In this document: positions 13,296 through 20,531 of the stretch, piece by piece | How the letters are laid out: the number at the start of each line of letters is the position of its first letter | Numbering within the stretch: position 1 is the stretch's first letter | Origin: a virus | Virus record (IMG/VR): IMGVR_UViG_3300035438_000513 | Location: 1 to 31,502 of that record | Reading direction: 5' to 3' (one strand) | Length of the DNA stretch: 31,502 nucleotides | Translations under genes and position numbers: made by a program | The notes under the pieces: model-generated | The model's input: the letters and a program-made list of their open reading frames with translations, nothing else | What the model was told of the DNA's origin: nothing | The model's database searches: none

Positions 13296-13883
13296 CTAAA
13301 ATTCTTCTAATAAACAGTACGTTATCCTATTTTGATTTTTAATCATGTTAATGATCATGCTATATTGCTCTACATTATTACACACTTGGCAACCTGCTGA
13401 CCAGCCCCCAATGTTTTCTCCAATCTTTTTTACGGATAAATCATTTGAGATGCTGTGAAAGTTGATTCCGTAACCACTGCCTTTAATAGGTGTTCCGATT
13501 TCCTCACTTTTACCATCACGGTCTCCGTCACGGTATACAATGAAGTTACCAACTTGACGTAATGCTGGCATTTTACCCTGATGTAAACCATAAGCCCAAA
13601 CATCGTAATACCATTCGTTGGATTTAACAACCGCTGCACCTACTTTGTTATACTTCAAATAGCCACCTTCTAAGATAGGTGTACCTGGGTTTGTTGTACC
13701 TGTAACAACTTTTACAAATTGTTCACCATTGAATAAGTAAAATTTATCATCGTACTTGTTTGGCGCGTCCTCATTTGATCTAACTCCAAGGATCCAATAG
13801 CCTAATGGAATTGTTTTGAACGACTTTAACTCTTCTACTCTATCAAGTAGTTGGTCTGTTGTGTAACTTCTAACGTTGCTCAT
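13296..13883 (-). CDS. L,D-transpeptidase-like peptidoglycan-active protein (probable endolysin)
   Basis: The C-terminal half of this 195-residue protein shows a YkuD-like signature: GYGINFHSIS with H143 and, after a short gap, GGWSAGCQVCNN with S162 and C165, matching the HxxS...SxGC pattern of L,D-transpeptidase-fold enzymes. The N-terminal 60 residues are helical and then strand-rich. No signal peptide is seen, so holin-dependent release is likely; the holin candidate gene overlaps its start by 14 bases. In Bacteroidota phages such proteins occupy the lysis slot. It may act as an L,D-endopeptidase or carboxypeptidase rather than a cross-linker. The terminator follows at once. Confidence 0.75.
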   Translation of the reverse strand: MSNVRSYTTDQLLDRVEELKSFKTIPLGYWILGVRSNEDAPNKYDDKFYLFNGEQFVKVVTGTTNPGTPILEGGYLKYNKVGAAVVKSNEWYYDVWAYGLHQGKMPALRQVGNFIVYRDGDRDGKSEEIGTPIKGSGYGINFHSISNDLSVKKIGENIGGWSAGCQVCNNVEQYSMIINMIKNQNRITYCLLEEF

Positions 13884-14076
13884 CGACTGTTAATTGAGAT
13901 AAAACTCCCGCTACTGAACCAACAGCAACCAAATAAGGCGCAATTGCTAAACCAAAAGGCGGCGCGATTAAAACCGCTCCTAAACCTCCGATTACTATAC
14001 CTACACTTTGAACCTTTTTCCAAAAGTTTGGAGTTGGTGAATTCCATCTATTTTTTAATAACTTCAAAACTTCCAT
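13870..14076 (-). CDS. Holin candidate, small membrane protein, 68 aa
   Basis: The protein starts MEVLKLLKNRWNSPTPNFWK with a basic amphipathic end, then a hydrophobic hairpin: VGIVIGGLGAVLIAPP and GLAIAPYLVAVGSVAGVL, joined by a short proline turn, and a charged end (TVDEQR). Size, two membrane segments and position directly before the lysis enzyme fit a class II-like holin that would open the inner membrane. It overlaps the 40-residue gene upstream and the enzyme downstream. Functional assignment is by context. Confidence 0.7.
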   Translation of the reverse strand: MEVLKLLKNRWNSPTPNFWKKVQSVGIVIGGLGAVLIAPPFGLAIAPYLVAVGSVAGVLSQLTVDEQR

Positions 14077-14170
14077 CTGTATATTTTATCATGTAATTAC
14101 TTGAGTCGCTCCAAACCGTTTGAATGACTTTATTATTAACTATTTGCCCATCGTAGAACTTACGCTTCAT
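14048..14170 (-). CDS. Small hypothetical protein, 40 aa
   Basis: ATG at 14170 shares a TAATG junction with the previous stop; the frame ends with TAG at 14048-14050, inside the holin candidate gene. The product starts MKRKFYDGQIVNNKVIQTVW and continues SDSSNYMIKYTDGSFEVIKK, which looks like a small beta domain. The single-base stop/start coupling is the main support. No family recognised. Confidence 0.55.
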   Translation of the reverse strand: MKRKFYDGQIVNNKVIQTVWSDSSNYMIKYTDGSFEVIKK

Positions 14171-14400
14171 TATGGTAATTGGCTAATTATTGGATTGTAA
14201 TCTATTTCGGGTAATGTTAAAAGCCACGCATCACATGGTATTGATTCAGCTTGTTGTAATGTACATCCGTTAACCTCTTCATTTGAGATAAACCAATTTC
14301 CATCGGCATCTTGCAAAGGATTAAATAATTGACCTTGAAAACCCCATACTTTACCTGTAAGGATGTTTTTTTGTTCTATTGTTAATTGTCTAACTTTCAT
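14170..14400 (-). CDS. Hypothetical protein next to LamG structural protein, 76 aa
   Basis: A 76-residue product starting MKVRQLTIEQKNILTGKVWG, then FNPLQDADGNWFISNEEVNG and ending TLPEIDYNPIISQLP. I believe similar short proteins follow tail fibre or LamG genes in other flavobacterial phages, with no known role. It sits three bases after the LamG gene stop. It could be a fibre assembly partner or small virion protein. Confidence 0.7.
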   Translation of the reverse strand: MKVRQLTIEQKNILTGKVWGFQGQLFNPLQDADGNWFISNEEVNGCTLQQAESIPCDAWLLTLPEIDYNPIISQLP

Positions 14401-14402
14401 GA

Positions 14403-15110
14403 TTAAAAAGGATAGTATTTAGTTTGTAATTCTGTTATTTCTGATTGTGATAAAGCTCTATTCCAAATACCTACTTCATCTATTTTTCCACTGTAAAAAA
14501 ATGAAGGAGTTGTATTGTCGATAGCTGTATAGCATCCAATCCTAAAAGGATGATTTGTATTATAATTTACAGATGAATAAGATGTTAAATTATTGCTTCC
14601 TGAATTCCCTGTTTGTAATGTACCATTTAAATAAATTTTTAATTTATCAGTTCTATCAACAACAAAAACAGCATGATACCATGTGTTTGTTGTTAATGTA
14701 GTATTGTTTTCCACAAAGGCATTTGTACTTGCATCTGTTTGAAAGTTAAAAACTAATTTGCTTGCATTATAATAAACAGATATTCTACCAACACTACTTC
14801 CAGAAATTGCTTTAGAAAACAAAGATGTATACGTTGCAAAACTTGACGCGTTAAACCACATTGAATAAGACCAACTGCTTGTTCCTAAATCAAAAGTATC
14901 ACCTAAATCAGCGTAAGACGTTGTGCCGTTAAAGTTAAAAGCATTGCCACTTTTTCCTATTGTATATGTTAGCCCTCCATATGCAGTCCCATTGTATGTA
15001 CTTAATGAATCACTTACATTATTTTCAGCTTTATAAGCCGATACTAACCCCAATGACAATGTGGAAGATGCTCCACTACTTGCTATTATTCCGTAATTTG
15101 CTAATATCAT
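14403..15110 (-). CDS. LamG/concanavalin-like virion protein
   Basis: A 235-residue protein with a LamG (concanavalin A-like jelly roll) domain over nearly its full length: GLVSAYKAENNVSDS (about 21-35), NGTAYGGLTYTIGKSGNAFN, WSYSMWFNASS, TWYHAVFVVDRTDKLKIYLN and the C-terminal SGKIDEVGIWNRALSQSEIT, all hallmarks of the fold. Such domains bind glycans; on phages they decorate capsids or form receptor-binding parts. It is encoded between the connector and the lysis genes, so it is probably a virion decoration or accessory fibre. A short hydrophobic N-terminus (MILANYGIIASSGAS) is not a convincing signal peptide. Confidence 0.88.
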   Translation of the reverse strand: MILANYGIIASSGASSTLSLGLVSAYKAENNVSDSLSTYNGTAYGGLTYTIGKSGNAFNFNGTTSYADLGDTFDLGTSSWSYSMWFNASSFATYTSLFSKAISGSSVGRISVYYNASKLVFNFQTDASTNAFVENNTTLTTNTWYHAVFVVDRTDKLKIYLNGTLQTGNSGSNNLTSYSSVNYNTNHPFRIGCYTAIDNTTPSFFYSGKIDEVGIWNRALSQSEITELQTKYYPF

Positions 15111-15174
15111 TTAAGTATTGTTTAAGTTTAATAATATTTTCTTCCTTTGGTTTGTACTCTTTTTTTTTCTTCAT
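15076..15174 (-). CDS. Possible 32-aa lysine-rich small protein
   Basis: ATG at 15174 overlaps the connector gene's TGA as ATGA, and the frame ends at TAG 15076-15078, 35 bases inside the LamG gene. The product begins MKKKKEYKPKEENIIKLKQY and is very basic. It may be a true micro-protein or only a reading frame that couples translation between the connector and LamG genes. No homology claimed. Confidence 0.4.
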   Translation of the reverse strand: MKKKKEYKPKEENIIKLKQYLNDISKLRNNSK

Positions 15175-15671
15175 AAATACCAATTTGTTAAATAGTTATT
15201 ATGCTGCGGATAAACATCACCGTTCTCATTAGTTGTATACTCAGGAAACAAACTATTATTTTTACAAATATAGTCTAAAAACCTTTGCGAGTAACTTTCT
15301 GCAATACGTTTTTCTTTTTCGATTAAGTAATCAACTTCCTCTTTCGATACGATTTCGCTATTCTCAGATTGATGCTTATAAATCCCTTTGTTACTAATTG
15401 TGTAAGCGCAAAACGGCAAATATTCCACCATGGTGAAATGAATTAGCATCGGCTTTAAATACGAGCGTACAAGCGTTATATAGTTACCAGCAAGTGTATT
15501 GTTGGTAATATCCGTTTTAATCTTATCCAATAGCTTACTACCCGTGTATTGTTGAATCCAAATGTTTTGAGCAACTAACACAAATTGAATCACTTTGTCA
15601 ACGTCTGTATTTGCGTTCAAAGAAGTGTATTCTTGTAGGTCTTTTTTCGATATTAATAGTGCTTCTGCCAT
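15171..15671 (-). CDS. Head-tail connector-like protein (DUF6712 type)
   Basis: The 166-residue product starts MAEALLISKKDLQEYTSLNA and has VIQFVLVAQNIWIQQYTGSK, LVRSYLKPMLIHFTMVEYLP, YKHQSENSEIVSKEEVD and a C-terminal LFPEYTTN. This pattern, an alpha-helical bundle with AQ.IWIQ.Y.G.KL and SENSE, matches a family common in Bacteroidota phages (DUF6712) that I take to be an adaptor below the portal, analogous to HK97 gp6. The HNH gene separates it from the portal and overlaps its start by 19 bases. Family recall, not a search. Confidence 0.8.
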   Translation of the reverse strand: MAEALLISKKDLQEYTSLNANTDVDKVIQFVLVAQNIWIQQYTGSKLLDKIKTDITNNTLAGNYITLVRSYLKPMLIHFTMVEYLPFCAYTISNKGIYKHQSENSEIVSKEEVDYLIEKEKRIAESYSQRFLDYICKNNSLFPEYTTNENGDVYPQHNNYLTNWYL

Positions 15672-16168
15672 AAGTGTTTGTATGCTTTTTTATTTTTAAT
15701 CCTCCAAATTATCGATGCGTGTACCTTATATATTATTCCTAATTTTCTTGTAGATAAATTTGAGTTAAAAATATATAACGCTTCTTCATCCGTTAACTTT
15801 GTTTTTGTAAGTCTTATTTTAACACCGTGTATTACGTTTTCACTTATTGTACACCATTCTAAATTTTCAACTCTATTATCTGTTTTTACACCATTTATAT
15901 GGTTTACTACGGGTTTATTTTCCTCATTTGGTATAAATGCTTCAGCGACTAATCTATGTACTGTAAAATCAAATCTTTTACCATCATTTTTTAAATTACA
16001 TCTGTAATATCCTTTATCATTTAATCTTATGTTTTTAGGTGTTCCTTTGTAAACCCTTGTAAAACCATCTCTATAATGTTTTACTACCCTATCAATACTT
16101 CTAACGTTTCCAATATTACTAACTTCATATTGTTTTTCAAATCCTTTAATTGCTTTCCAAGTTTCCAT
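15653..16168 (-). CDS. HNH homing endonuclease (NUMOD4, HNH, C-terminal HTH)
   Basis: A 171-residue free-standing homing endonuclease. NUMOD4 covers METWKAIKGFEKQYEVSNIG; the HNH core is TVHRLVAEAFIPNEENKPVV with NHINGVKTDNRVENLEWCT; a C-terminal HTH (LSTRKLGIIYKVHASIIWRI) would read DNA. It is inserted between portal and connector genes, two genes whose products contact each other, and has its own promoter at 16185-16214, which fits a selfish element. It overlaps the connector start by 19 bases, so the connector's ribosome binding region lies within it. It is a diverged relative of the HNH at 3188-3631. Confidence 0.95.
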   Translation of the reverse strand: METWKAIKGFEKQYEVSNIGNVRSIDRVVKHYRDGFTRVYKGTPKNIRLNDKGYYRCNLKNDGKRFDFTVHRLVAEAFIPNEENKPVVNHINGVKTDNRVENLEWCTISENVIHGVKIRLTKTKLTDEEALYIFNSNLSTRKLGIIYKVHASIIWRIKNKKAYKHLWQKHY

Positions 16169-16184
16169 ATTATCTTATTTTTTA

Positions 16185-16214
16185 CAAAGATAATAAAATG
16201 ATTACAATATACAA
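16185..16214 (-). promoter_or_regulatory. Promoter for the HNH endonuclease
   Basis: Minus strand: TTG (16212-16214), 19 bases, TATCTTTG (16185-16192), an exact -7 TAnnTTTG match, 17 bases before the endonuclease ATG and in the gap after the portal stop. It would let the endonuclease be expressed apart from the late transcript. Confidence 0.68.
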
Positions 16215-16228
16215 CCACCTTTAAAAGA

Positions 16229-17953
16229 TTATTTTGCATCTGAGGGTAAATTTTTATTTCTTGGACTATATCCCTTTAATGGTAAGTTATTAGGGTAAAC
16301 AGAAACTTCTGAGGGATTAGTTACTTTATACCCTCTTATCTCTGCTGCTCTTGTCCCTACCTTTTCAAACATATCTTTATCGTTTAACATATAAGTTAAT
16401 CGTGACCATTTGTGATGGCATCGCGGTCCACCATGGAATCTAAATATATCATATTTATCCGCTCCAAATTCTCCAAATCCTCTATTAACAACACTTTCAC
16501 TCATTCTGTCAATATCCTCTTTTCTATACACTTTATTAGCACTCATCATTGCTTTACAAAAAGCTCTTTCGGGATTCGGGTTACCTGTGTATTTATATCG
16601 AACCTTAAACATTCTGCCCTTTACTTGTTTATCCTGTGAAGATACTGCCGTAGGTCTTGCTGTTCCTGTTGATACAAAATTTAATACTTTATCAAGTAAA
16701 GAAAGTTTTGTAGTAGTATTTTCAAGGTCGTTTAAATATTCGTTTAATGATTCTTCATTATCGTAATCAGCATCCCTCTCATCAATTAATACATAGTTTT
16801 CGTCAATATCTTCACCGAACTCATCTAATAACAATTCAAGCTCTGATTTATATGAACTCATCTGTACGGGCTGTGGCTCATCCCCTTGTAAAGGATTCAA
16901 TGTTTTAAATTTAAGGTTAAGTGATACACCATTAAATGATAACACTTTTTTAAGCATTTCAACAATCATTTGTTGTTTTGGTTTGATAACCATGTTTTCA
17001 AATAACAACGCTCCAGTTTTCATTTCATCTGCATTTGAACTAAATCCTGTTGCAACTGAAACACCAAATAATAGAGGAGTAGTAACGTTATGTGAACGTA
17101 ATATTTTGAACGTAGATTCTTCACTCAAATATTGGTAATGGTCTGGAGCATCATTTAAAGGTATTGAATCAATTGTTGTTTTGGTTGCTTCATTTTCATT
17201 AAAGGAAATTACTACTTTCTTACCTTTTGAACCTGTAAGCTTACTAATTACTTGAGCTGAAATTTCATCTTTCATCTCGTCAGTTGGGGTGCCGTTGTTA
17301 AAGTTTATTATACTTGTTGGTGAAAAAGAGTTACTAACCTCATTTATAAGGTATTCAGCCATTTTCTCCTCAAGTAACGCGTAATCAATACCACCTTGAT
17401 AATCTACATTTGAAAAGTATTTCATCCCAGCGCTATAAGGTGCTAAATATAATATCTCAACTTCTTTTTTAGACGTTCCAAACGAATCGAATCTTTTAGG
17501 TACGTATTTTTTAGGGTCTGTCCAATTGTCAGAATAGAAATATCCTACAATATCACCGTCCTTATTGCATTTCTCAGGTCTTAATAATTGAATAGGCGTG
17601 TGGAAAACCCTTGTAATTGCTTTATGTCCCTTATCGTAATGAATCTGTAATGCACACTGCCCTAATGCGTACAAATCAAAGATAATGCGTCTTAAATCAT
17701 CCTCTTTTAATATAGATAACAGTTGCGCCCATTCGTTTGGCTTCATTGCGCTATCAGTAGCGGTCAACCCTTGACCGTAAATTAACCTACAAATGTTATT
17801 AATTACAGCGTTGTTCGTTGCTGAATTGCTGTAACGCTCGATTAAGAACTGATAATAGTTATTATCTTCACCATATTCTACCCATTCGTTTTTGTTATTT
17901 TCAACAATTACGGGAGCAGTATAGGATGATAATTGTATAATGTTATTATTCAT
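16229..17953 (-). CDS. Portal protein with MuF-like C-terminal domain
   Basis: The 574-residue protein forms the dodecameric DNA gate at the capsid vertex. Portal-like features are NNAVINNICRLIYGQGLTAT near 47-66, the crown/stem region with DDLRRIIFDLYALGQCALQI, FHTPIQLLRPEKCNKDG and a helical C-terminal core with SHNVTTPLLFGVSVATGFSS. Residues about 445-574 are an extra module, KVRYKYTGNPNPERAFCKAM ... DKYDIFRFHGGPRCHHKWSR, resembling the C-terminus of Mu F-like minor head proteins, with clustered Cys and His. A portal carrying its own MuF-like tail seems recurrent in Bacteroidota phages. It overlaps the previous gene by 8 bases. Confidence 0.88.
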   Translation of the reverse strand: MNNNIIQLSSYTAPVIVENNKNEWVEYGEDNNYYQFLIERYSNSATNNAVINNICRLIYGQGLTATDSAMKPNEWAQLLSILKEDDLRRIIFDLYALGQCALQIHYDKGHKAITRVFHTPIQLLRPEKCNKDGDIVGYFYSDNWTDPKKYVPKRFDSFGTSKKEVEILYLAPYSAGMKYFSNVDYQGGIDYALLEEKMAEYLINEVSNSFSPTSIINFNNGTPTDEMKDEISAQVISKLTGSKGKKVVISFNENEATKTTIDSIPLNDAPDHYQYLSEESTFKILRSHNVTTPLLFGVSVATGFSSNADEMKTGALLFENMVIKPKQQMIVEMLKKVLSFNGVSLNLKFKTLNPLQGDEPQPVQMSSYKSELELLLDEFGEDIDENYVLIDERDADYDNEESLNEYLNDLENTTTKLSLLDKVLNFVSTGTARPTAVSSQDKQVKGRMFKVRYKYTGNPNPERAFCKAMMSANKVYRKEDIDRMSESVVNRGFGEFGADKYDIFRFHGGPRCHHKWSRLTYMLNDKDMFEKVGTRAAEIRGYKVTNPSEVSVYPNNLPLKGYSPRNKNLPSDAK

Positions 17954-18263
17954 AGATTATAAATTCGTTGGTTGTTACCGTTTGAGTAAAGTTTGAGCTT
18001 GGATTATTCGTACAGAATATACGACCGTAGAATCGAATGTCGTTTGTTTTACCAATTTTACAAACATAAGTATGACCTTCTTTAAGTCCAAAGGTAGCCG
18101 TTGCCGTATGGTAATAATCACCAGTCGCGTAGGTCGTTATATTAATCGTTGTAGTGACGTTTGTTTGTTCGTCTGTAAGAAATATCTTATCGGAGTTTCC
18201 TGTGCCTTCACGTGGCACGAAGTAAACTATTTGTGGTGATGTGGACGTGGTTAATACTATCAT
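17946..18263 (-). CDS. Small structural-type protein before portal, 105 aa
   Basis: I choose ATG 18263, giving MIVLTTSTSPQIVYFVPREG, because similar small proteins in Bacteroidota phages start this way and because upstream is only a TTG at 18299 inside the terminator's T-run. The product is all-beta (KIFLTDEQTNVTTTINITTY, then GHTYVCKIGKTNDIRFYGRI) with two cysteines. It is probably a virion or head-completion protein; it overlaps the portal start by 8 bases. The start codon lies in the loop of a hairpin (18254-18272). Confidence 0.72.
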   Translation of the reverse strand: MIVLTTSTSPQIVYFVPREGTGNSDKIFLTDEQTNVTTTINITTYATGDYYHTATATFGLKEGHTYVCKIGKTNDIRFYGRIFCTNNPSSNFTQTVTTNEFIIYE

Positions 18264-18272
18264 TAATAGTAT
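18254..18272 (-). promoter_or_regulatory. Hairpin presenting the start codon
   Basis: ATACTAT (18254-18260) and ATAGTAT (18266-18272) are perfect complements with a five-base loop; on the mRNA the loop is UAAUG, so the AUG of the 105-residue gene is exposed at the tip. The pairing is all A-U except one pair, so it is weak alone. Translational control is inference. Confidence 0.4.
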
Positions 18273-18297
18273 AACTAAAAAAGAGTGTTTTTGTTGC

Positions 18298-18328
18298 AAA
18301 AAAAAAAGAGGGGCGTTTTAAACCCCTC
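18298..18328 (-). terminator. Rho-independent terminator after second tube-like paralogue
   Basis: Minus strand GAGGGG (18328-18323) pairs with CCCCTC (18313-18308) around a nine-base loop, followed by ten Ts. It stands 7 bases beyond the stop of the 201-residue gene and would reduce transcription into the portal gene. Confidence 0.9.
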
Positions 18329-18334
18329 CGTGTA

Positions 18335-18940
18335 TTAACTTGTTACAATCGTGGATTGTGTTTTTGGAAAATCTTGGTTTGATAAATTATTATAAAAAGC
18401 ATTTGTCCCCAAAGGCACGAATTGTGAGGGCAAAAGCTCCTCTGCTTGGAAGGTCATGGAATATCCACTAAAATCACCGACCGATGCTCCATTATTAATA
18501 TTTCCACTCGTTACGTCACAACCTCTCAAAAGTCCAACTAAGAAAAATTGTCCTTCGTTGTTTTCAACTAAAATTCTTGGCTTTGCATACGCTAAAGTTT
18601 TAACAGCGGTGTGTGTTGCAATGTCCTGTTTTTTTAGTTTAATAGTCAATGTTTGACGAAAGAATGTAGTTCCGTTTTCACGTGAAGTTACTATTTCTTG
18701 GTCGTAAACATTCTCGTTAGATTTAAGCTCGAATTTATATAATGAAGCAATACCTTGAAAATAATCAATTGATTCATTAAAATCGTTATCCAATAGATAG
18801 TCCCACTGATTAGCCATTGGTGTGTTTTCTTTATAAATAAAATTTGCTGTTATATTCTCATTAATAAAGTAAACGTTTTTAAGCCCTGCAAGTGAATCCC
18901 TACAAGGCTCTAAACGACCTGCTGTTATAGCGCAAGGCAC
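18335..18940 (-). CDS. Tail tube-like structural protein, paralogue 2
   Basis: A 201-residue protein that is a clear duplicate of the gene upstream. Both start PC-x-x-x-x-GR-x-E-x-C followed by GL-K-x-VYFIN, and the block KFELKSNENVYDQEIVTSRE followed by TTFFRQTLTIKLKKQD is nearly the same in the two. Further matches are GQFFLVGLLRGCD and GDFSGYSMTFQAEE. Two near-N-terminal cysteines are conserved. High-copy virion proteins made from capsid-proximal genes and bracketed by terminators are often tail tube subunits; that is my preferred reading, with decoration protein as alternative. The start is GTG at 18940, two bases after the upstream stop. The C-terminus differs from paralogue 1. Confidence 0.78.
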   Translation of the reverse strand: MPCAITAGRLEPCRDSLAGLKNVYFINENITANFIYKENTPMANQWDYLLDNDFNESIDYFQGIASLYKFELKSNENVYDQEIVTSRENGTTFFRQTLTIKLKKQDIATHTAVKTLAYAKPRILVENNEGQFFLVGLLRGCDVTSGNINNGASVGDFSGYSMTFQAEELLPSQFVPLGTNAFYNNLSNQDFPKTQSTIVTS

Positions 18941-18942
18941 GG

Positions 18943-19485
18943 TTAAGCAGTTACAACCGTTGCACCAGTGAAACAGTCAGCAACAATAGTTGTTGAACTT
19001 GTAATGTCTGTGAATGGTGCTGGTAGAGCCTCTTCCGCAACGAAAGTTAAACTGTAACCATTAAAATCACCAAGCGCCCCACCATTGTTGATACTTCCTG
19101 CCGTTAAATCAGCACCTCTAAACAATCCCATCAAAAAGAATTGACCGTTGTTATTTTCAATTAGGACGTGTGGTCGACTATAGGCCAAAAGTTTGATTTC
19201 TTTGTGAGTAGTCGCGTCTTGTTTTTTCAGTTTAATTGTTAACGTTTGTCTAAAGAAAGTTGTGCCAGCTTCACGGCTAGTAACTATTTCTTGGTCAAAT
19301 ACATTCTCGTTAGACTTTAACTCATACTTGTACAAGTTGTCAACGTTTGTTACTGCCGTGATTAAGTCGTTTGTAAAAGTTACATCAGACGGAACTATTT
19401 GATAATTAATGAAGTACACGGCTTTTAGTCCTCCGATTGCTTCTTTACACGCTTCCGCGCGTCCTATTGTTAAATTACAAGGCAT
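18943..19485 (-). CDS. Tail tube-like structural protein, paralogue 1
   Basis: This 180-residue product starts MPCNLTIGRAEACKEAIGGL and contains KYELKSNENVFDQEIVTSRE, TTFFRQTLTIKLKKQD, GQFFLMGLFRGADL and GDFNGYSLTFVAEEALPAPF. It is strand-rich, lacks signal or membrane segments, and is closely related to the following gene (about two-thirds identical by eye in the central block). It lies after the capsid terminator. I think it forms the tail tube or a related ring, as the phage has a tape measure but no other obvious major tail protein. The tube assignment is contextual. Confidence 0.78.
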   Translation of the reverse strand: MPCNLTIGRAEACKEAIGGLKAVYFINYQIVPSDVTFTNDLITAVTNVDNLYKYELKSNENVFDQEIVTSREAGTTFFRQTLTIKLKKQDATTHKEIKLLAYSRPHVLIENNNGQFFLMGLFRGADLTAGSINNGGALGDFNGYSLTFVAEEALPAPFTDITSSTTIVADCFTGATVVTA

Positions 19486-19505
19486 CTGTTTAAGTTTAAA
19501 AATTT

Positions 19506-19539
19506 TAAAAAAAAGGGGAGGGACTTTAAGCTCCTCCCC
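19506..19539 (-). terminator. Strong terminator after the major capsid gene
   Basis: Minus strand GGGGAGG (19539-19533) pairs with CCTCCCC (19521-19515), followed by nine Ts (19514-19506). A GC-rich 7-base stem in this AT-rich genome stands out. It follows the capsid stop by 22 bases and should set capsid transcript dosage above that of the tube genes. Confidence 0.93.
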
Positions 19540-19560
19540 ACGTTATCTGTTAGCTAATTA

Positions 19561-20520
19561 TTAGTTAGCTGCGTTTGGAATATTATAAGTAACAATGTCT
19601 GATACAGAATGATAGTTAACAGCCATTCCTGCACGTAATACAAATCTTACATTTTGTGAACCGTCCATTGGTGCCATGTCAATTAAAGAAACTTCATTTG
19701 TATCGTTTAATAAACCACAACCGAAAAACAAGTTTGAAGTTTCAGCAGCGATCGCAGTGTTAGCAGCTAAACCGTTAGCAACGAATAATGGAATACCATC
19801 AAAAGTTAAAGCACCTCCGTTGTACCATTGTGTTCCCTTAGCATCTGTACCCGAGTTTGAAGTAGCAGCTACTGAGAAACCACCTAACGCTCTAACATAA
19901 GCCTTCATAACACCTTGTGGCACGTAGATTTTTAAATCAGGTGAACCGTACAAAGCAGCAGGAATTGCATCTACAATTTTTCCTAATTCAGTAATTACCG
20001 TAGCAGAAGCAGAAATAGCAGAAGAACCTGCAACCTCATTCGCAGTTGGTAAAGCAGCATCCGCAGCCAATAATGTAGCGATACCATCAATTTGACCAGC
20101 TGTTGCGTTTGCACCTCTCCATATAGAAACCTCTACAGATGAAGCAACTTTATCAGTGATGTAAGCTAACAAGTAGTCAACAAATGATTTTGCCAAAACT
20201 TTGTTTGCACTGAATCCCATTTCTTCAGCTTGCCACGTTGGCAAAAAGTCTTTTTTACACAATTGTAAATTTACTTGAAACTGCTCTAAAGTCAAACTTC
20301 TTTCAGAAAGTGTTACAGTAGATGTAGCATCAAAATCACAAGTAGCGTTCTTTAAAATGTCGTCCGTTCCAATTTTGAACATTGTCGTTTTGTAAGCAAT
20401 GTTTGGTATGATAGTCATACCTCCATTTGCCAAAGTGTTACCGCTTAATAAAGCAGCTCTTACCCATAGTTTGGAATCTTGCCCAGCATATGATGTAGTG
20501 ATTGTTGCAGTTGTAGCCAT
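19561..20520 (-). CDS. Major capsid protein
   Basis: A 319-residue protein rich in alanine, threonine and small residues, starting MATTATITTSYAGQDSKLWV. CDFDATSTVTLSERSLTLEQ and VNLQLCKKDFLPTWQAEEMG match a capsid family I associate with Bacteroidota phages; later DGIPLFVANGLAANTAIAAE and the C-terminal FVLRAGMAVNYHSVSDIV suit the HK97-like fold. Position right after an acidic scaffold gene and before a strong terminator supports it. The XkdF-like protease (24053-24619) would cut the scaffold or capsid N-terminus during maturation. The subunit is expected in hundreds of copies. Confidence 0.9.
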   Translation of the reverse strand: MATTATITTSYAGQDSKLWVRAALLSGNTLANGGMTIIPNIAYKTTMFKIGTDDILKNATCDFDATSTVTLSERSLTLEQFQVNLQLCKKDFLPTWQAEEMGFSANKVLAKSFVDYLLAYITDKVASSVEVSIWRGANATAGQIDGIATLLAADAALPTANEVAGSSAISASATVITELGKIVDAIPAALYGSPDLKIYVPQGVMKAYVRALGGFSVAATSNSGTDAKGTQWYNGGALTFDGIPLFVANGLAANTAIAAETSNLFFGCGLLNDTNEVSLIDMAPMDGSQNVRFVLRAGMAVNYHSVSDIVTYNIPNAAN

Positions 20521-20531
20521 TTTTTATTTGT

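Noticed and set aside
13282-13300. TATATTTA promoter-like box before the lysis gene stop
   Set aside because: It lacks the final G of TAnnTTTG, has no -33 element and points into the late terminator.
13430-13639. 69-codon frame inside the lysis gene
   Set aside because: Fully contained in the L,D-transpeptidase-like gene in another frame, with no independent signal.
17946-18299. TTG-started 117-aa version with an apparent signal peptide
   Set aside because: The extra 12 residues come from the T-rich tail of a terminator; the ATG at 18263 gives the expected start, and the signal-like hydrophobic stretch is an artefact.
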